Source of the DNA: Anadara kagoshimensis
Lineage: Eukaryota > Mollusca > Bivalvia > Arcoida > Arcidae
Length of the DNA: 64,000 bases
Reading direction: 5' to 3'
Assembly (NCBI GenBank): GCA_021292105.1
Contig: CM037870.1
Coordinates: 61,220,167 to 61,284,166, forward strand
Shown: positions 10,865 to 22,880 of the stretch, one piece after another
Position numbering within the stretch: the stretch's first letter is position 1
Layout of the letters: every line of letters begins with the position of its first letter
Translations under genes and position numbers: made by a program
Notes under the pieces: generated by a model
Seen by the model: only the letters and a program-made list of their open reading frames with translations
Told to the model about the DNA's origin: nothing
Databases searched by the model: none

Positions 10865-11190
10865 ACCACTGCGGTAGCTCAATTGGTAGAGTGCTCGCTC
10901 CGTAAGTGGGAGGTCGTGGGCTCGATCCCTGGCCGGGTCTGACCCAAGGCTTGAAAAGTGGGTAGTTACTGTTCTTTCGCCAAGCACTCGGCATTACAAA
11001 ATGAAAGTCACGTTTTTTTTCAGATGGAAACCAGGTCCTGTGTCTCGGTGGGCTTGACACGCTAAAGATCCATGCTGGCTAATGTCATTAGCGCAACGCA
11101 CAGGAAAAATTTCGTGACGTCTCGATATAAGTGAAATATTCTTAACGGTAGACACCATTACTCAACTCACTCACTCGCCTAGCATACATC
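10865..11190 (+). repeat. tRNA-derived SINE
   Basis: Box A (TAGCTCAATTGG, 10876-10887) and box B (GGCTCGATCCC, about 10918-10928) form an internal RNA polymerase III promoter in a tRNA-like head. A ~230-bp body follows, and the tail is a run of ACTC repeats (about 11160-11180). The length of about 320 bp suits a full SINE. The antisense reading frames across it are shadows. It would be mobilised by a LINE in trans; which one is not shown. Confidence 0.82.
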
Positions 11191-11374
11191 AAAATCCTAC
11201 CTGCATATGAAAAATACCAAATGTATGTAAGGCAATTCAATCAAACATGATAGGCTCAAGCCCAAGGGATAACAGTATTTCATGCGTGTTAAAGATATTC
11301 ACACAAATAAAAAAAACACACAATATACAACTGAACAGTGACGACAACGATGATAATAATAATATTAATAATAA

Positions 11375-12015
11375 TAATGGCTGCATTTTATCTCTGCGAA
11401 TTTGAAAAAAATTATAACACGTCATCTCTTCATCTCCGCGATAAAATGTATACTACAGTACTTCATTTCCGCGAATAAACTGTTGACCATGTAAGCGGTA
11501 ATATAATAATATTATTATTCGTTATTAAAGTTTGGCATGCAATCACACCACAACATTTTGACACATCCATAAATTACAGTAAAATATATATGAGTATATC
11601 CATGGCCAGGCATAAAATTGACTTATGAGACATTATAAAACATAATAGGAGTATAATTATATACATATTGATATAATATAATATAATGGTATACGACCCC
11701 TATCACTCACCCGATTTACAATTTAGAGTAGTCATATTTCGCAAACAGATTTGTAACTTTAATTTGTGAACTCCGAAAAACGCACGCTAATCTTTTAAAT
11801 TAAGCATTTCAGTGCTTTTGTGTTCAGTTTTAGTGCATTTTAGTGCTAGTGTCGTATTATATATTTTTGAATTTTTTAAATGAAATATTCAAATATTTAT
11901 AATATGACACTAGTTTTACCTCTTTTTGGTGAGCAGAGGACAACTTTTACCCGCGGAGTTGATATTTTATTCGCGGAAATAAAATGCTAATTCCGGGAGA
12001 CGAAATGCACCGGTA
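11375..12015. repeat. possible inverted-repeat element with CGCGAA motifs
   Basis: A perfect 15-bp inverted repeat, ATTTCCGCGAATAAA, lies at 11465-11479 and in complement at 11966-11980. Related words (ATCTCTGCGAAT, ATCTCCGCGATAAAATG) sit just outside the left arm and CCGGGAGACGAAATGCAC just outside the right. A long hairpin (11846-11913) lies inside. No target-site duplication was identified, so element status is tentative. Confidence 0.4.
11846..11913. repeat. imperfect hairpin, 27-bp stem
   Basis: The left arm starts CTAGTGTCGTATTATA and the right arm ends TATAATATGACACTAG. About 24 of 27 stem positions pair, with a loop of about 14 bases. This is precursor-hairpin size, but no other evidence supports a small RNA. 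Confidence 0.6.
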
Positions 12016-13160
12016 ATGTTAAATCGGAGCAAGTAAGTATAATGAACTGGAATACATTTAACCAAATTAACCAAAATTTACGAATAAGTATAATGCATCT
12101 ACTAGTCCCTCTTTCAAGATTTTACAAAGATTAATTAAGATTTGACAATTCCTACTGTTTACTACTGTAGGTTATAAATGCTGTACGTCTAAATATATAT
12201 CAGCCAATGTCTGGTGACCAAAAATTAATAAAATTACATAAAGCTCATGTCGTAATAAATTGAAGCATATATTTTTAATTTTGTATACCAATTAAGTCTT
12301 GTGGCGAGAAAGAATTCACGAGTCCATGTTTTCTTAAATTTTAGAATTTTATAAATGACCTAGAGCCATATACACGATATGACAGCGTCTTTGCGACAGA
12401 TGATATTTCAACATGCCAATAGTATTTTGATCAAGATTTCTTAAAACACGTGGACGCAATTGCTAGGGAAATTGAAATACACTTGTATTATTTCAGAAAA
12501 AAATCAAATTAAGTTATTGTCTTGTTTTATATTAGTTCAATATTTAAAAGTGTACTCACCTTCACCTGACGGTCAAATCAAAATCCCTTGAAAAAAATAA
12601 AATTCTCAGCAGTAAACGAACTTTAGATGGATTACTTAAAACGAAGTAAAATAAACTACGATTAACAATGTTGAATAAATGAATAATTATATAGTAAAAA
12701 AATATAAAATTATGTATAATACAAAAAATATATATAGAGATTTATATTAATATAATATAAATTATGATTAATAATATATTAACAAAATTGAATTGATAAA
12801 AAATATTAAGAAAATAATCCAGCTAAAATTCGTATGTGTAGCAAGTTCAAATATTTGCCAGAAACACGCAGAAAACACATAGTGAATTCACACTTTACAC
12901 TATTGTATATTCTGTTACCAAGGAAAACATACAATAACAATTTTTCGATTGGTTACATGTTGTAACGTGTCATTTCCTTGTATTTTTGAAACAAGCTAAC
13001 CTTCCCATCATTGACAGATGTTTTTGAAATTAGGATTAAATTCCCCTAGTACTGACCTGGTTTTTTTATTACCGAACACAGAAACTTGTATACTTGAAAA
13101 CTTTATCGTCTAGCAAGTTGAGCCATAACGAGTAAATTATCAAAAATAATACAAACGTGG
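12016..13160. other. unassigned AT-rich DNA
   Basis: No reading frame, terminal repeat or known element seen over 1.1 kb. Confidence 0.55.
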
Positions 13161-13162
13161 TT

Positions 13163-13193
<31 letters not shown>

Positions 13194-13219
13194 TTATATA
13201 ACTTGTTAGGACTAAAATA

Positions 13220-13262
<43 letters not shown>

Positions 13263-13290
13263 GTTGTTGTTGTTGTTATTGTTGTTTTTG
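13161..13290. repeat. (TTTA)n and (ATT)n/(GTT)n microsatellites
   Basis: A TTTA run at about 13162-13195 is followed by ATT repeats (13219-13261) that grade into GTT repeats to about 13278. Confidence 0.92.
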
Positions 13291-13299
13291 TTTGTGGTG

Positions 13300-13640
13300 G
13301 TTGTATTCTAATCGGTTACAACAATTTCTCGTTTCTGCTCTACATACTACAATTCTTAACCGATTTTATCAAAATTTACTGTTTAAGATGTCAATTTTCC
13401 GTTGACGTTTGGCAGAGTTATGATCTTTGATTAGCAATACCTCATTACATACTATTTGAACCAAACTTACAATGTAGCTTTTTATTATGACCAGCTCGAA
13501 TGAGTTCGAAAATGGTCATTTTCCCGGTTGACAGTTGGTAGCGTTATGACTTTTCCATCGTAAAAACATTCTAACCAATCCACAGCCAATAGTTTCAATT
13601 GATTTTCACCAAATTAAATATACTGTATTGACTCATGCAT
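13300..13640. repeat. degenerate two-copy repeat
   Basis: GTTGAC--TTGG----GTTATGA recurs at about 13400 and 13528, each preceded by an ATTTTCC-type stretch. This resembles old tandem copies of a molluscan interspersed repeat. 13641-13973 holds nothing recognised. Confidence 0.35.
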
Positions 13641-13973
13641 ATGTTGAACTGCCTACGACTCATACACCATTCATATTTTGCACAAATTTGTCATTGCGTC
13701 ACAGGTTGAAAGTCCTTAGAATTACTTTCACTGGCAATTTCTTTTAAAACCACCAACTTTTAGGAAGCGCGTAGCAAGAATAAATTGATGTGGAAAATTT
13801 CGCACTTAAGACGTCCGTACGTAAAAATTGAAATATTGCTGCCGAATGGTGCAACTTAGTCTGTTGGCATTTTAAATAAAATCGGCGAAATCTATAAGCA
13901 AGGTTTTGACAGTTATTTTGACATATCTAATGAAAGTAATTTTAGTGAAACTTCAGACGAACGCAATAGGAAG

Positions 13974-14097
13974 AAATCAAATAAAACACAAATGTACTAA
14001 AATCTTTCAAACTGGAAAAAACATAAACTAACACCAGGAAAGTGAGGTCGGGTGATCTGGAAGGATAGACAACTCCAGTTTAGCACCTAGTTACACC
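13974..14097 (-). mobile_element. fragment of a Penelope-like element terminus
   Basis: ACACCAGGAAAGTGAGGTCG, GGTGATCTGGAAGG and TCCAGTTTAGC follow the same order as in the Penelope-like terminal copy at 56217-56430 (CACCAGGGAAGTGAGGCCG, GGTGATTTGGAAGG, TCCTGTTTAGC). It is therefore a diverged copy of the same end, in the minus orientation relative to the main element at 57785. It ends 26 bp before the 49-bp array. Confidence 0.65.
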
Positions 14098-14123
14098 AAA
14101 AAAGTATGAAATCGTAATTGGGA

Positions 14124-17100
14124 GTATAATAACAATACATGGTGTACATGTCAGATAATGGTCACATAAGGGTTATAATAACAATACATGGTGTACATGT
14201 CGGGTAATGGTCACATACGGGTTATAATAACAATACATGGTGTACATGTCAGGTAATGGTCACATACGGGTTATAATAACAATACATGGTGTACATGTCG
14301 GGTAATGGTTACATACGGGTTATAATAACAATACATGGTGTACATGTCGAGTAATGGTCACATACGGGTTATAATAACAATACATGGTGTACATGTCGGG
14401 TAATGGTCACATACGTGTTATAATAACAATACATGGTGTACATGTCAGGTATTAGTCAGCTACAGGTTATAATAACAATACATGGTGTACATGTCTGATA
14501 ATGGTCAGATACGGGTTATAATAACAATACATGGTGAACATGTCGGGTAATGCTCAGATACTGGTTATAATGACAATACATAGTGTACATGTCGGGTAAT
14601 GGTCAGATACGGGTTATAATGACAATACATAGTGTACATGTCCGGTAATGGTCATATACTGGTTATAATGACAATACACAGTGTACATGTCAGGTACTAG
14701 TCAGATACGGGTTATAATAACAATACATGGTGTACATGTCGGATAATGGTCAGATACGGGTTATAATAACAATACATGGTGTACATATCGGGTATTGGTC
14801 ACATACAGGTTGTGATAACAATATATGGTGTACAAGTCATGTACTAGTCAGATACGGGTTATAATAACAATACATAGTGTACATGTCGGATAATGGTCAG
14901 ATATGGGTTATAACAACAATACATGGTGTACATGTCGGGTAATGGTCAGATATGGGTTATCATGAATAACAATACATAGTGTACATGTCGGATAATGATC
15001 AGATACGGGTTATAACAACAATACATGGTGTACATGTCGGGTAATGGTCAGATATGGGTTATATTAACAATACATAGTGTACATGTCGGATAATGGTCAG
15101 ATACGGGTTATAATAACAATACTTAGTGTACATGTCGGGTAATGGTCAGATACGGGTTATAATAACAATACATGGTGTACATGTCAGGTACTAGCCAGAT
15201 ACGGGTTATAATAACAATACATGGTATACATGTGGGGTAATGGTCAGATACGGGTTATAATAACAATACATGGTGTACATGTGAGCAATGGTCAGATACG
15301 GGTTATAATAACAATACATGGTGTACATGTGGGGTAATGGTCAGATACGGGTTATAATGCCAATATATGGTGTACATGGCGAGCAATGGTCAGATACGGG
15401 TTATGAAAACATTGCATGGTGTACATGTCGGGTAATGGTGAGATACGGTTTATAAAAACAATACATGGTGTACATGTGGGGTAATGGTCAGATACGGTTT
15501 ATAATATCAATACATGGTGTACATGTCAGGTTATGGTCAGATACGGGTTGTAATTACAATGCATGGTGTACATGTGGGGTAATGGTCAGATACGGTTTAT
15601 AATATCAATACATGGTGTACATGTCAGGTTATGGTCAGATACGGGTTGATATAACAAGACATGGTGTACATTTCGGGTAATGGTCAGATACGGGTTATAA
15701 TAACAATACATGGTGTACATGTCGGGTAATGGTCAGATACGGTTTATAATAACAATACATGGTGTACATGTCTGATAAAGGTCAGATACGGGTTGTAATA
15801 ACAATACATAGTGTACATCTCGGATATTAGTAAGATACGGGTTGTAATAACAAAACATGGTGTACATGTCGGTTAGTAGTCAGATACGGGTTATAATGAC
15901 AATATATGGTGTACATGTCAGGTAATGGTCACATACGGGTTATAATAACAATACATGGTGTACATGTCGGGTAATGGTTACATACGGGTTATAATAACAA
16001 TACATGGTGTACATGTCGGGTAATGGTCACATACGGGTTATAATAACAATACATGGTGTACATGTCGGGTAATGGTCACATACGGGTTATAATAACAATA
16101 CATGGTGTACATGTCAGGTATTAGTCAGCTACAGGTTATAATAACAATACATGGTGTACATGTCTGATAATGGTCAGATACGGGTTATAATAACAATACA
16201 TGGTGAACATGTCGGGTAATGCTCAGATACTGGTTATAATGACAATACATAGTGTACATGTCGGGTAATGGTCAGATACGGGTTATAATGACAATACATA
16301 GTGTACATGTCCGGTAATGGTCAGATACTGGTTATAATGACAATACACAGTGTACATGTCAGGTACTAGTCAGATACAGGTTGTGATAACAATACATGTT
16401 GTACATGTCAGATAATGGTCAGATACGGTTTATAATAACAATACATGGTGTACATGTCTGATAAAGGTCAGATACGGGTTGTAATAACAATACATAGTGT
16501 ACATCTCGGATATTAGTAAGATACGGGTTGTAATAACAAAACATGGTGTACATGTCGGGTATTAGTCAGATACGGGTTATAATGACAATATATGGTGTAC
16601 ATGTCGGGTAATGGCCAGATACGGGTTATAAAAACATTACATGGTGAACATGTCGGGTAATGGCCAGATACGTTTTATAATAACAATACATGGTGTACAT
16701 GTCTGATAAAGGTCAGATACGGGTTGTAATAACAATACATAGTGTACATCTCGGATATTAGTAAGATACGGGTTGTTATAACAAAACATGGTGTACATGT
16801 CGGGTATTAGTCAGATACGGGTTATAATGACAATATATGGTGTACATGTCGGGTAATGGTCAGATACGGGTTATAAAAACATTACATGGTGTACATGTCG
16901 GGTAATGGTCAGATATGGTTTATAACAATACATGGTGTACATGTCAGGTAATGGTCAGATACAGGTTGTGATAACAATACATGTTGTACATGTCAGATAA
17001 TGGTCAGATACGGTTTATAATAACAATACATGGTGTACATGTCTGATAAAGGTCAGATATGGGTTGTAATAACAATACATAGTGTACATCTCGGATATTA

Positions 17101-18774
17101 GTAAGATACGGGTTGTAATAACAAAACATGGTGTACATGTCGGGTATTAGTTAGATACGGGTTATAATGACAATATATGGTGTACATGTCGGGTAATGGT
17201 CAGATACGGGTTATAAAAACAATACATGGTGAACATGTCGGGTAATGGCCAGATACGGTTTATAATAACAATACATGGTGTACATGTCTGATAAAGGTCA
17301 GATACGGGTTGTAATAACAATACATAGTGTACATCTCGGATATTAGTAAGATACGGGTTGTAATAACAAAACATGGTGTACATGTCGGGTATTAGTCAGA
17401 TACGGGTTATAATGACAATATATGGTGTACATGTCGGGTAATGGTCAGATACGGGTTATAAAAACATTACATGGTGTACATGTCGGGTAATGGTCAGATA
17501 TGGTTTATAATAACAATACATGGTGTACATTTGGGGTAATGGTCAGATACGGGTTATAATAACAAATTGAATACATGCTGTACATGTCGGGTAATTGTCA
17601 GATACGGTTTATAATAACAATACATAGTGTACATGTCGGATAATGGTCAGATACGGTTTATAATAACAATACATGGTGTACAGGTGGGATAATGGTCAGA
17701 TACAGGTTGTAATAACATTACATGGTGTAAAATGTCGGTAATGGTCAGATACAGGTTTTAATAACATTACATGGTGTAAAATGTCGGTAATGGTCAGATA
17801 CGGATTGTAATAACAATACATGGTGTACATATTGGGTAATGACCAGATACAGGTTATAATAACAATACATAGTGTACATGTCGGGTAATGGCCAGATACG
17901 GGTTTTAATAACAATACATGGTGTACATGTGGGGTAATGGTCAGATACGGGCTATAATAACAATACATGGCGTACATGTGGGGTAAGGGTCAGATACGGG
18001 TTATAATAACAATACATGGTATACATGTCGGGTAATGGTCAGATACGGGTTATGATAACAATACATGGTGTACATGTCGGGTAATAGTCAGATACGGGTT
18101 ATAATAACAATACATGGTATACATGTCGGGTAATGGTCAGATACGGGTTATAATAGCAATACATGGTGTACATGTTGGCAAATTGTCAGATACGGGTTAT
18201 AATAACAATACATGGTATACATGTGGGGTAATGGTCAGATACGGGTTATGATAACAATACATGGTGTACATGTCGGGTAATAGTCAGATACGGGTTATGA
18301 TAACAATACATGATGTACATGTCGGGTAATAGTCAGATACGGGTTATAATAACAATACATGGTATACATGTCGGGTAAGGGTCAGATACGGGTTATAATA
18401 ACAATACATGGTATACATGTGGGGTAATGGTCAGATACGGGTTATGATAACAATACATGGTGTACATGTCGGGTAATAGTCAGATACGGGTTATGATAAC
18501 AATACATAGTGTACATGTCGGGTAATGACCAGATACGGGTTATAATAACAATACATAGTGTACATGTCGGGTAATGACCAGATACGGGTTATCATAACAA
18601 TACATGGTGTACATGTGGGGTAATGGTCAGATACGGCTTATGATAACAATACATGGTATACTTGTAGGGTAATGGTCATATATACGTTTTATAATAACAA
18701 GACATGGTGTACATGTGGGTAATGGTCAGATACGGTTTATAATAACAATACATGGCATACATGGTGTTCATGTC
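14124..18774 (+). repeat. 49-bp minisatellite, array A
   Basis: About 95 head-to-tail units of 49 bp. Key parts of the unit are ATGGTCAGATACGGG, TTATAATAACAAT and the near-palindrome ACATGGTGTACATGT. The left edge begins with less diverged units that have CACATACGGG in place of CAGATACGGG. The unit is not a multiple of three, so any open frame passes through all three phases and the short ORFs have no coding meaning. Array B contains the same unit in the opposite orientation. Confidence 0.97.
14445..17530 (+). repeat. higher-order repeats inside array A
   Basis: A rare variant run beginning TCAGGTATTAGTCAGC occurs at 14445 and 16114, 1669 bp apart (about 34 units). A second marker, TCTGATAAAGGTCAGA, occurs at 15771, 16457, 16702, 17042 and 17287. 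The spacings are 686, 245, 340 and 245 bp, i.e. 14, 5, about 7 and 5 units. Five-unit (245-bp) blocks and a ~1.67-kb block have therefore been re-duplicated. Confidence 0.85.
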
Positions 18775-19140
18775 TTGAAAATGTTACTGAAATAAACCGT
18801 CAAAACGAAATGTATTAAAAGTTTAAAATATACAGTTTTTATTCATTGGGATATGTGTATATAGAACATTGATAAACTGAAACCATGTGTGAAACCTGAT
18901 CTATTGCAGTTGCTTCTTTAAACATGTGGGGCTAATGAAGGGAAATACTAGTTTACTACATTGTTAATACGTTTTGTGCTGAACTAGTACTTGAGCAGTT
19001 AATTTGTCAATCCGTGCATGAGTGAACAATGTGACAAGTCAAAACTTAACTATTTTTAACCATAATAAAATATTTCAAAGAAATTCATATTTTCAAATTG
19101 TTTCATAAAATCTCAATTACTTGTTTCCTTCATTTTTATA
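18775..19140. other. unassigned DNA at the array A edge
   Basis: Satellite similarity ends abruptly near 18774. No recognised feature. Confidence 0.5.
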
Positions 19141-19400
19141 CTCACCCCCCCCCGCCCCCGCTTAAAAAGTGTGTGCTTCGGGGGAGGGGGGTAAATAGTG
19201 ATAGGGGTGTCCGTCCGTGTGCCGTCCGTCCTTCCGTTATACCTTAGGGTACCTATCTCTTATCCGCCACTCCCCCTAAACCCATATATCACAATCTTTG
19301 TGATATAATATAGATGTGCAAAATTTGATCCGATGGATTTTTGGGAGTGGGTATTTTAGTGAACTTGTGGCTCATAGTTTTTCTAGTTTTTTTTTTTAAT
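19141..19400. repeat. C-rich tract and interspersed repeat
   Basis: A C-run (19144-19160) and the GGGGGAGGGGGG tract (19180-19192) could pair with each other. They are followed by TCCGTCCGT-type words and a moderately GC-rich stretch that looks like a dispersed molluscan repeat. No ends were defined. Confidence 0.35.
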
Positions 19401-19659
19401 CTTAATCGCGTTATACTTATCTAAAGACGAAACATCGTCATTTAAGGATTTTACCTCCAGTCGGAAAATAAGTCATTCCTTTGTTTCGGACTTTCCGGGT
19501 AAGATTTTACCTGTGACATTAATTACTTAATATTTTATAGTACATGTACGTAGTTTCCATAACAACCAGGTATTTTTGATAGCGTTGTTTGCGTTAAATT
19601 TTACATTTAGCCGTCGAGTTTCATAGGGAAATTAAGTCAAATGTCACCATATTTTAAAT

Positions 19660-20560
19660 AAAAAAGTGGAATGGATTTTTTTCAAAATATTTTAATCATT
19701 TTTATATTTGAATATTCGTGACAGTATGTATTTTTCACTGAGAATCAGACATTTTCAGAAAATAATATTGTTATTGGTGAAATTTAAATTTGAAAATAGG
19801 GTATATCTAGCTCTAAAGCAATGGTTATAACAATGATCTGTTTTGTTTATTCTACCTGAAGTACCGTCAATAGAAAAATGATGAGAATATTACTTTCCAG
19901 TAAATCAAAATTATCCATTTGGAAATACATGTATCTACATTTATTAAATGAGTGGGAATCTAGCTATATCTAATGTCACTGATAGATTTATCTACTGAAT
20001 GGTTCGGATTTATGGAAAACTTTTCATCGTTCAGATTTTAAAGTTCTAATTAATACGAAATTTACCAGGCCCGTACAAATTTCTGGAAAATAATAATAAA
20101 ACAAATCAACAAATTTTCTTATGAATTCTAACGTTACAAATAGTATAATGCCACTGTTACAATCCAACAATTCTCGTGTAGCAGTTGTCTGTACACTCGA
20201 CTGAACATCCAACTAAACAGTTGTAAAACCCGTTTTCACACAATTTTCAATTTAAAAGTGGAAACGGGTTTTTAAAGGTATCTTCATGAATTCAATATTT
20301 GAATATTCAGGAAGATTTATATTTTCTAGTGGTAACTATAAGATTTTCCTAAATTTGTGTTCAAAAACACACAAATTTCAAAAAATTGACGGATTCGGTA
20401 TAACTGTACTTTAACATTGTTTAAGTCACCAACATTTGTAATCAAAAGTGGAAACGGTTTTTTAACACAACTAGATCATTTTTATGTTTGAATGTTCATG
20501 ACAATCTGTAGTTTCTTATGGTAACTATAAGATTTTCATAAAATTTATTTTAAAAACGAA
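19660..20560. repeat. degenerate ~190-bp tandem repeat
   Basis: AAAAGTGGAA followed by a T-rich stretch, a TTTGAATATTC-type motif and GGTAACTATAAGATTTTC recurs at about 19662, 20254 and 20444. The last two are 190 bp apart and the first about three periods away. The sequence is old and diverged. Confidence 0.5.
20225..20275. repeat. hairpin-forming inverted repeat
   Basis: TAAAACCCGTTTTCAC pairs with GTGGAAACGGGTTTTTA across a ~16-base loop. Confidence 0.65.
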
Positions 20561-21037
20561 AACAAGGTTTAAAATCTTCACCTTGTACTTTCCCATAGTA
20601 AAGTAATGTACAGGTGTGACCGCAAGTATAGATTATTTCACGCATGAGCAGCTACGGGTCGATTTGGATTTCTGCGTATGGTCAGTCTGGATAGCCTAGG
20701 TCACAATTCCGACATCGAATAAAGTCAACTTTATTTCAGTTTAAAGTTTTATTTTTACTACACCAATTTGAGCTAGATTCCCCGTTTTCATAATAATTAA
20801 AAACTACCTTTACAAATGCAATTGGTATTACATGTAATTATACAACTGTAATAAAACACAATCAAAGCGCGTTTTATGATCTACCGGGTGCTCAGAAGAT
20901 AGTACTACTAGCGACCGTGGGTACTCTTCAGTATGTACCCGCGTGTTTCATTTACAGGGCGAACCCTCGTTTGAGGACTCCAACCCGATAGGCCAGTCCA
21001 GGTTTACCAATACACCATGCAGAGTGTGGGACAACGA

Positions 21038-21043
<6 letters not shown>
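20561..21043. other. unassigned DNA
   Basis: More GC-rich than its surroundings between 20620 and 21010. No frame or element recognised. Confidence 0.45.
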
Positions 21044-21104
<61 letters not shown>

Positions 21105-21111
21105 TGTGTGT
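21044..21111. repeat. (CT)n-(GT)n microsatellite
   Basis: About 28 CT repeats followed by a short GT run. Confidence 0.95.
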
Positions 21112-22690
21112 GCTAACTTGTATGTGTTTGCTATTTCTTTTTATCCCGACTTCATTGTCGAGTTTTTTTGTATCAGCCGGCATGTCTTTTATAAATCAAA
21201 GGCCAGGGGAACCATGATGTAAGCAGGTATTTGTTGGTTTTGGCAGTACAAATAGGTGTCCGATAGAATATTTAATGGAACAACTGAATGGGTTTTAACC
21301 CCAAACGAATTCCCAAATGGAATAATTGTACTGCCAATACCTCTACTTGCTAAAAATGTTCTCACAGTTTCCCCATAAACCAAGTATTTACTAATATTAA
21401 TGTTCGAAGAGCCATGCCTGCCAGTGAAATGTCCCACATGTCACGTGACCATTTACTTTACATAAAAACTGTATCCGGAATCAAGTCATCTGTGCAATGT
21501 GGTTTAAAAGTGGAACTGTGCTTGAATCTATCCCAACCCGTTTTTTTAAGACGGTACGCGTATGTGTGCGGCATTGAAGCTTGGATGGTTAAATATTTGT
21601 TTTTCAAAGACGCAGAATTAAATTTATCAGTATATGTGATCATGATTGAAAGTAAATACCCAGCTACTCGTCTTGAATTTTAAAAATGTTGAATTTCATT
21701 TAAAAATAATCAACAGAATAATTTAGGTATTCGCGTATTTTTCAGAAACATTGACTAAATTAGTAGAACTTACTATTCTATGGTTTTCACCTTTTCAATT
21801 AAGTCTCCAACCACACTGTGTGTGGGACGCTTATTTCTCAGGAATGCCCCAATCAATATCAATGAAACTTTATAACAAAAACTAATGTATCAGCAATGTA
21901 GATGTGCAATCCGCATTTGAAATTTTAACATGGCTGTCGTTACCATGGAAACAGTTAAAAGTATCAAAACCTCAAAACCCGTTTTCTCAATAACTGTCCG
22001 ATTTTCATGAAATTTTACAGAACTATTGCTATCATCAAGAGTAAGTTCGATTCCAACGAAATAATAACGATATCGCCAAAATTTCAAGAGGACCGCCCTT
22101 GTCCTAAAAACATAAGAACCTTTATTTCATTGTCCAGAACTTATTGAAACTTGGTACCCGGAATATTAAGAAAGTTATTAATGCAACATTACAAAAGAGC
22201 TGGGTGACCCCAAAAATAACAAAAAATGACCTTGTTAAAACGGGGAGGTAAAGCCGGAAGTAGAAAACTAGAAACTTGATGACATTAAGATTATACATGT
22301 AGATTTAATTTGTGTGTAAAAAACCGCTATTGCTAGAATTTTCAGCGGAATAACTACCCAAATTGCCGTGTACAGCAGTAAATTTAGGGGTTAGGCCGTA
22401 TTTTTAGATCAGTTAGTACTATAGTTATTACTATAACTCTTTAATATTTAAAAGAAAGAAAATTTTAATAATTAAACCTTTTATGTTTTTGAAAAAAATC
22501 GATATTACCTACTGTGCTTTTTAAAAGTTTTAGTGACTACCAGCTTGTTTATTTATTTATCTGCTATACTTCTCTCGTTGTATGTTGAAATAAAAAAATA
22601 ACAAGAAATATCACTTAGTTCTTAAACATGATCAACCCATGATTTTGCTATGCTACATTCAGATTCAGTATTTGTAATCATGAGTAGAAA
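21112..22690. other. intergenic DNA with short unassigned frames
   Basis: Overlapping opposite-strand frames of 82-89 codons at 21189-21683 show no recognisable domain and shadow each other, so I do not call either. About 21800-22250 reads like a diverged dispersed repeat (CTCAGGAATGCCCC, GAAACTTGGTACC) but its limits are unclear. Confidence 0.4.
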
Positions 22691-22745
22691 TGGGGGGGGG
22701 GGGTCGGGGATTACACGGATAGAATATTTGGAGGGGAGGGGGGGG
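22691..22745. repeat. G-rich tract
   Basis: Runs of 10 and 9 G separated by about 40 bases, with GGAGGGGAGGGG between. Sequence of this kind can form G-quadruplexes on the plus strand. Confidence 0.8.
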
Positions 22746-22880
22746 CTTTTCGACCGAGTGGTCTAAAGCGTGCGCGCACTTACTTATCACAGAGGTTTGT
22801 CAGTTCACTTGGCAAAGGTAGGCGGTTTTCTTCCGAGGTACTCCGCAGATTGCCAGACCATCCCAGAACCGTCTGTCGGG
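22746..22880 (+). repeat. tRNA-like SINE fragment
   Basis: GACCGAGTGGTCTAAAGCG is a good Leu/Ser-type box A and GGTTTGTCAGTTCAC a weak box B. CGGTTTTCTTCCGAGGTACTC, a SINE-body word seen in related form near 4290, follows. Truncated. Confidence 0.5.

Noticed and set aside
10865-10940. Functional tRNA gene
   Set aside because: Boxes A and B are good but there is no matching acceptor stem, and a body plus ACTC tail follows; a SINE explains it better.
13203-13430. 75-codon frame starting with poly-Ile
   Set aside because: ATT/GTT microsatellite followed by unassigned DNA.
14124-18774. Hammerhead or other ribozyme in the 49-bp satellite
   Set aside because: The CTGA-like word is not followed by a GAAA core in the unit.
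21189-21683. Two overlapping opposite-strand frames of 82 and 89 codons
   Set aside because: No recognisable domain, mutual shadowing and no promoter or splice context.
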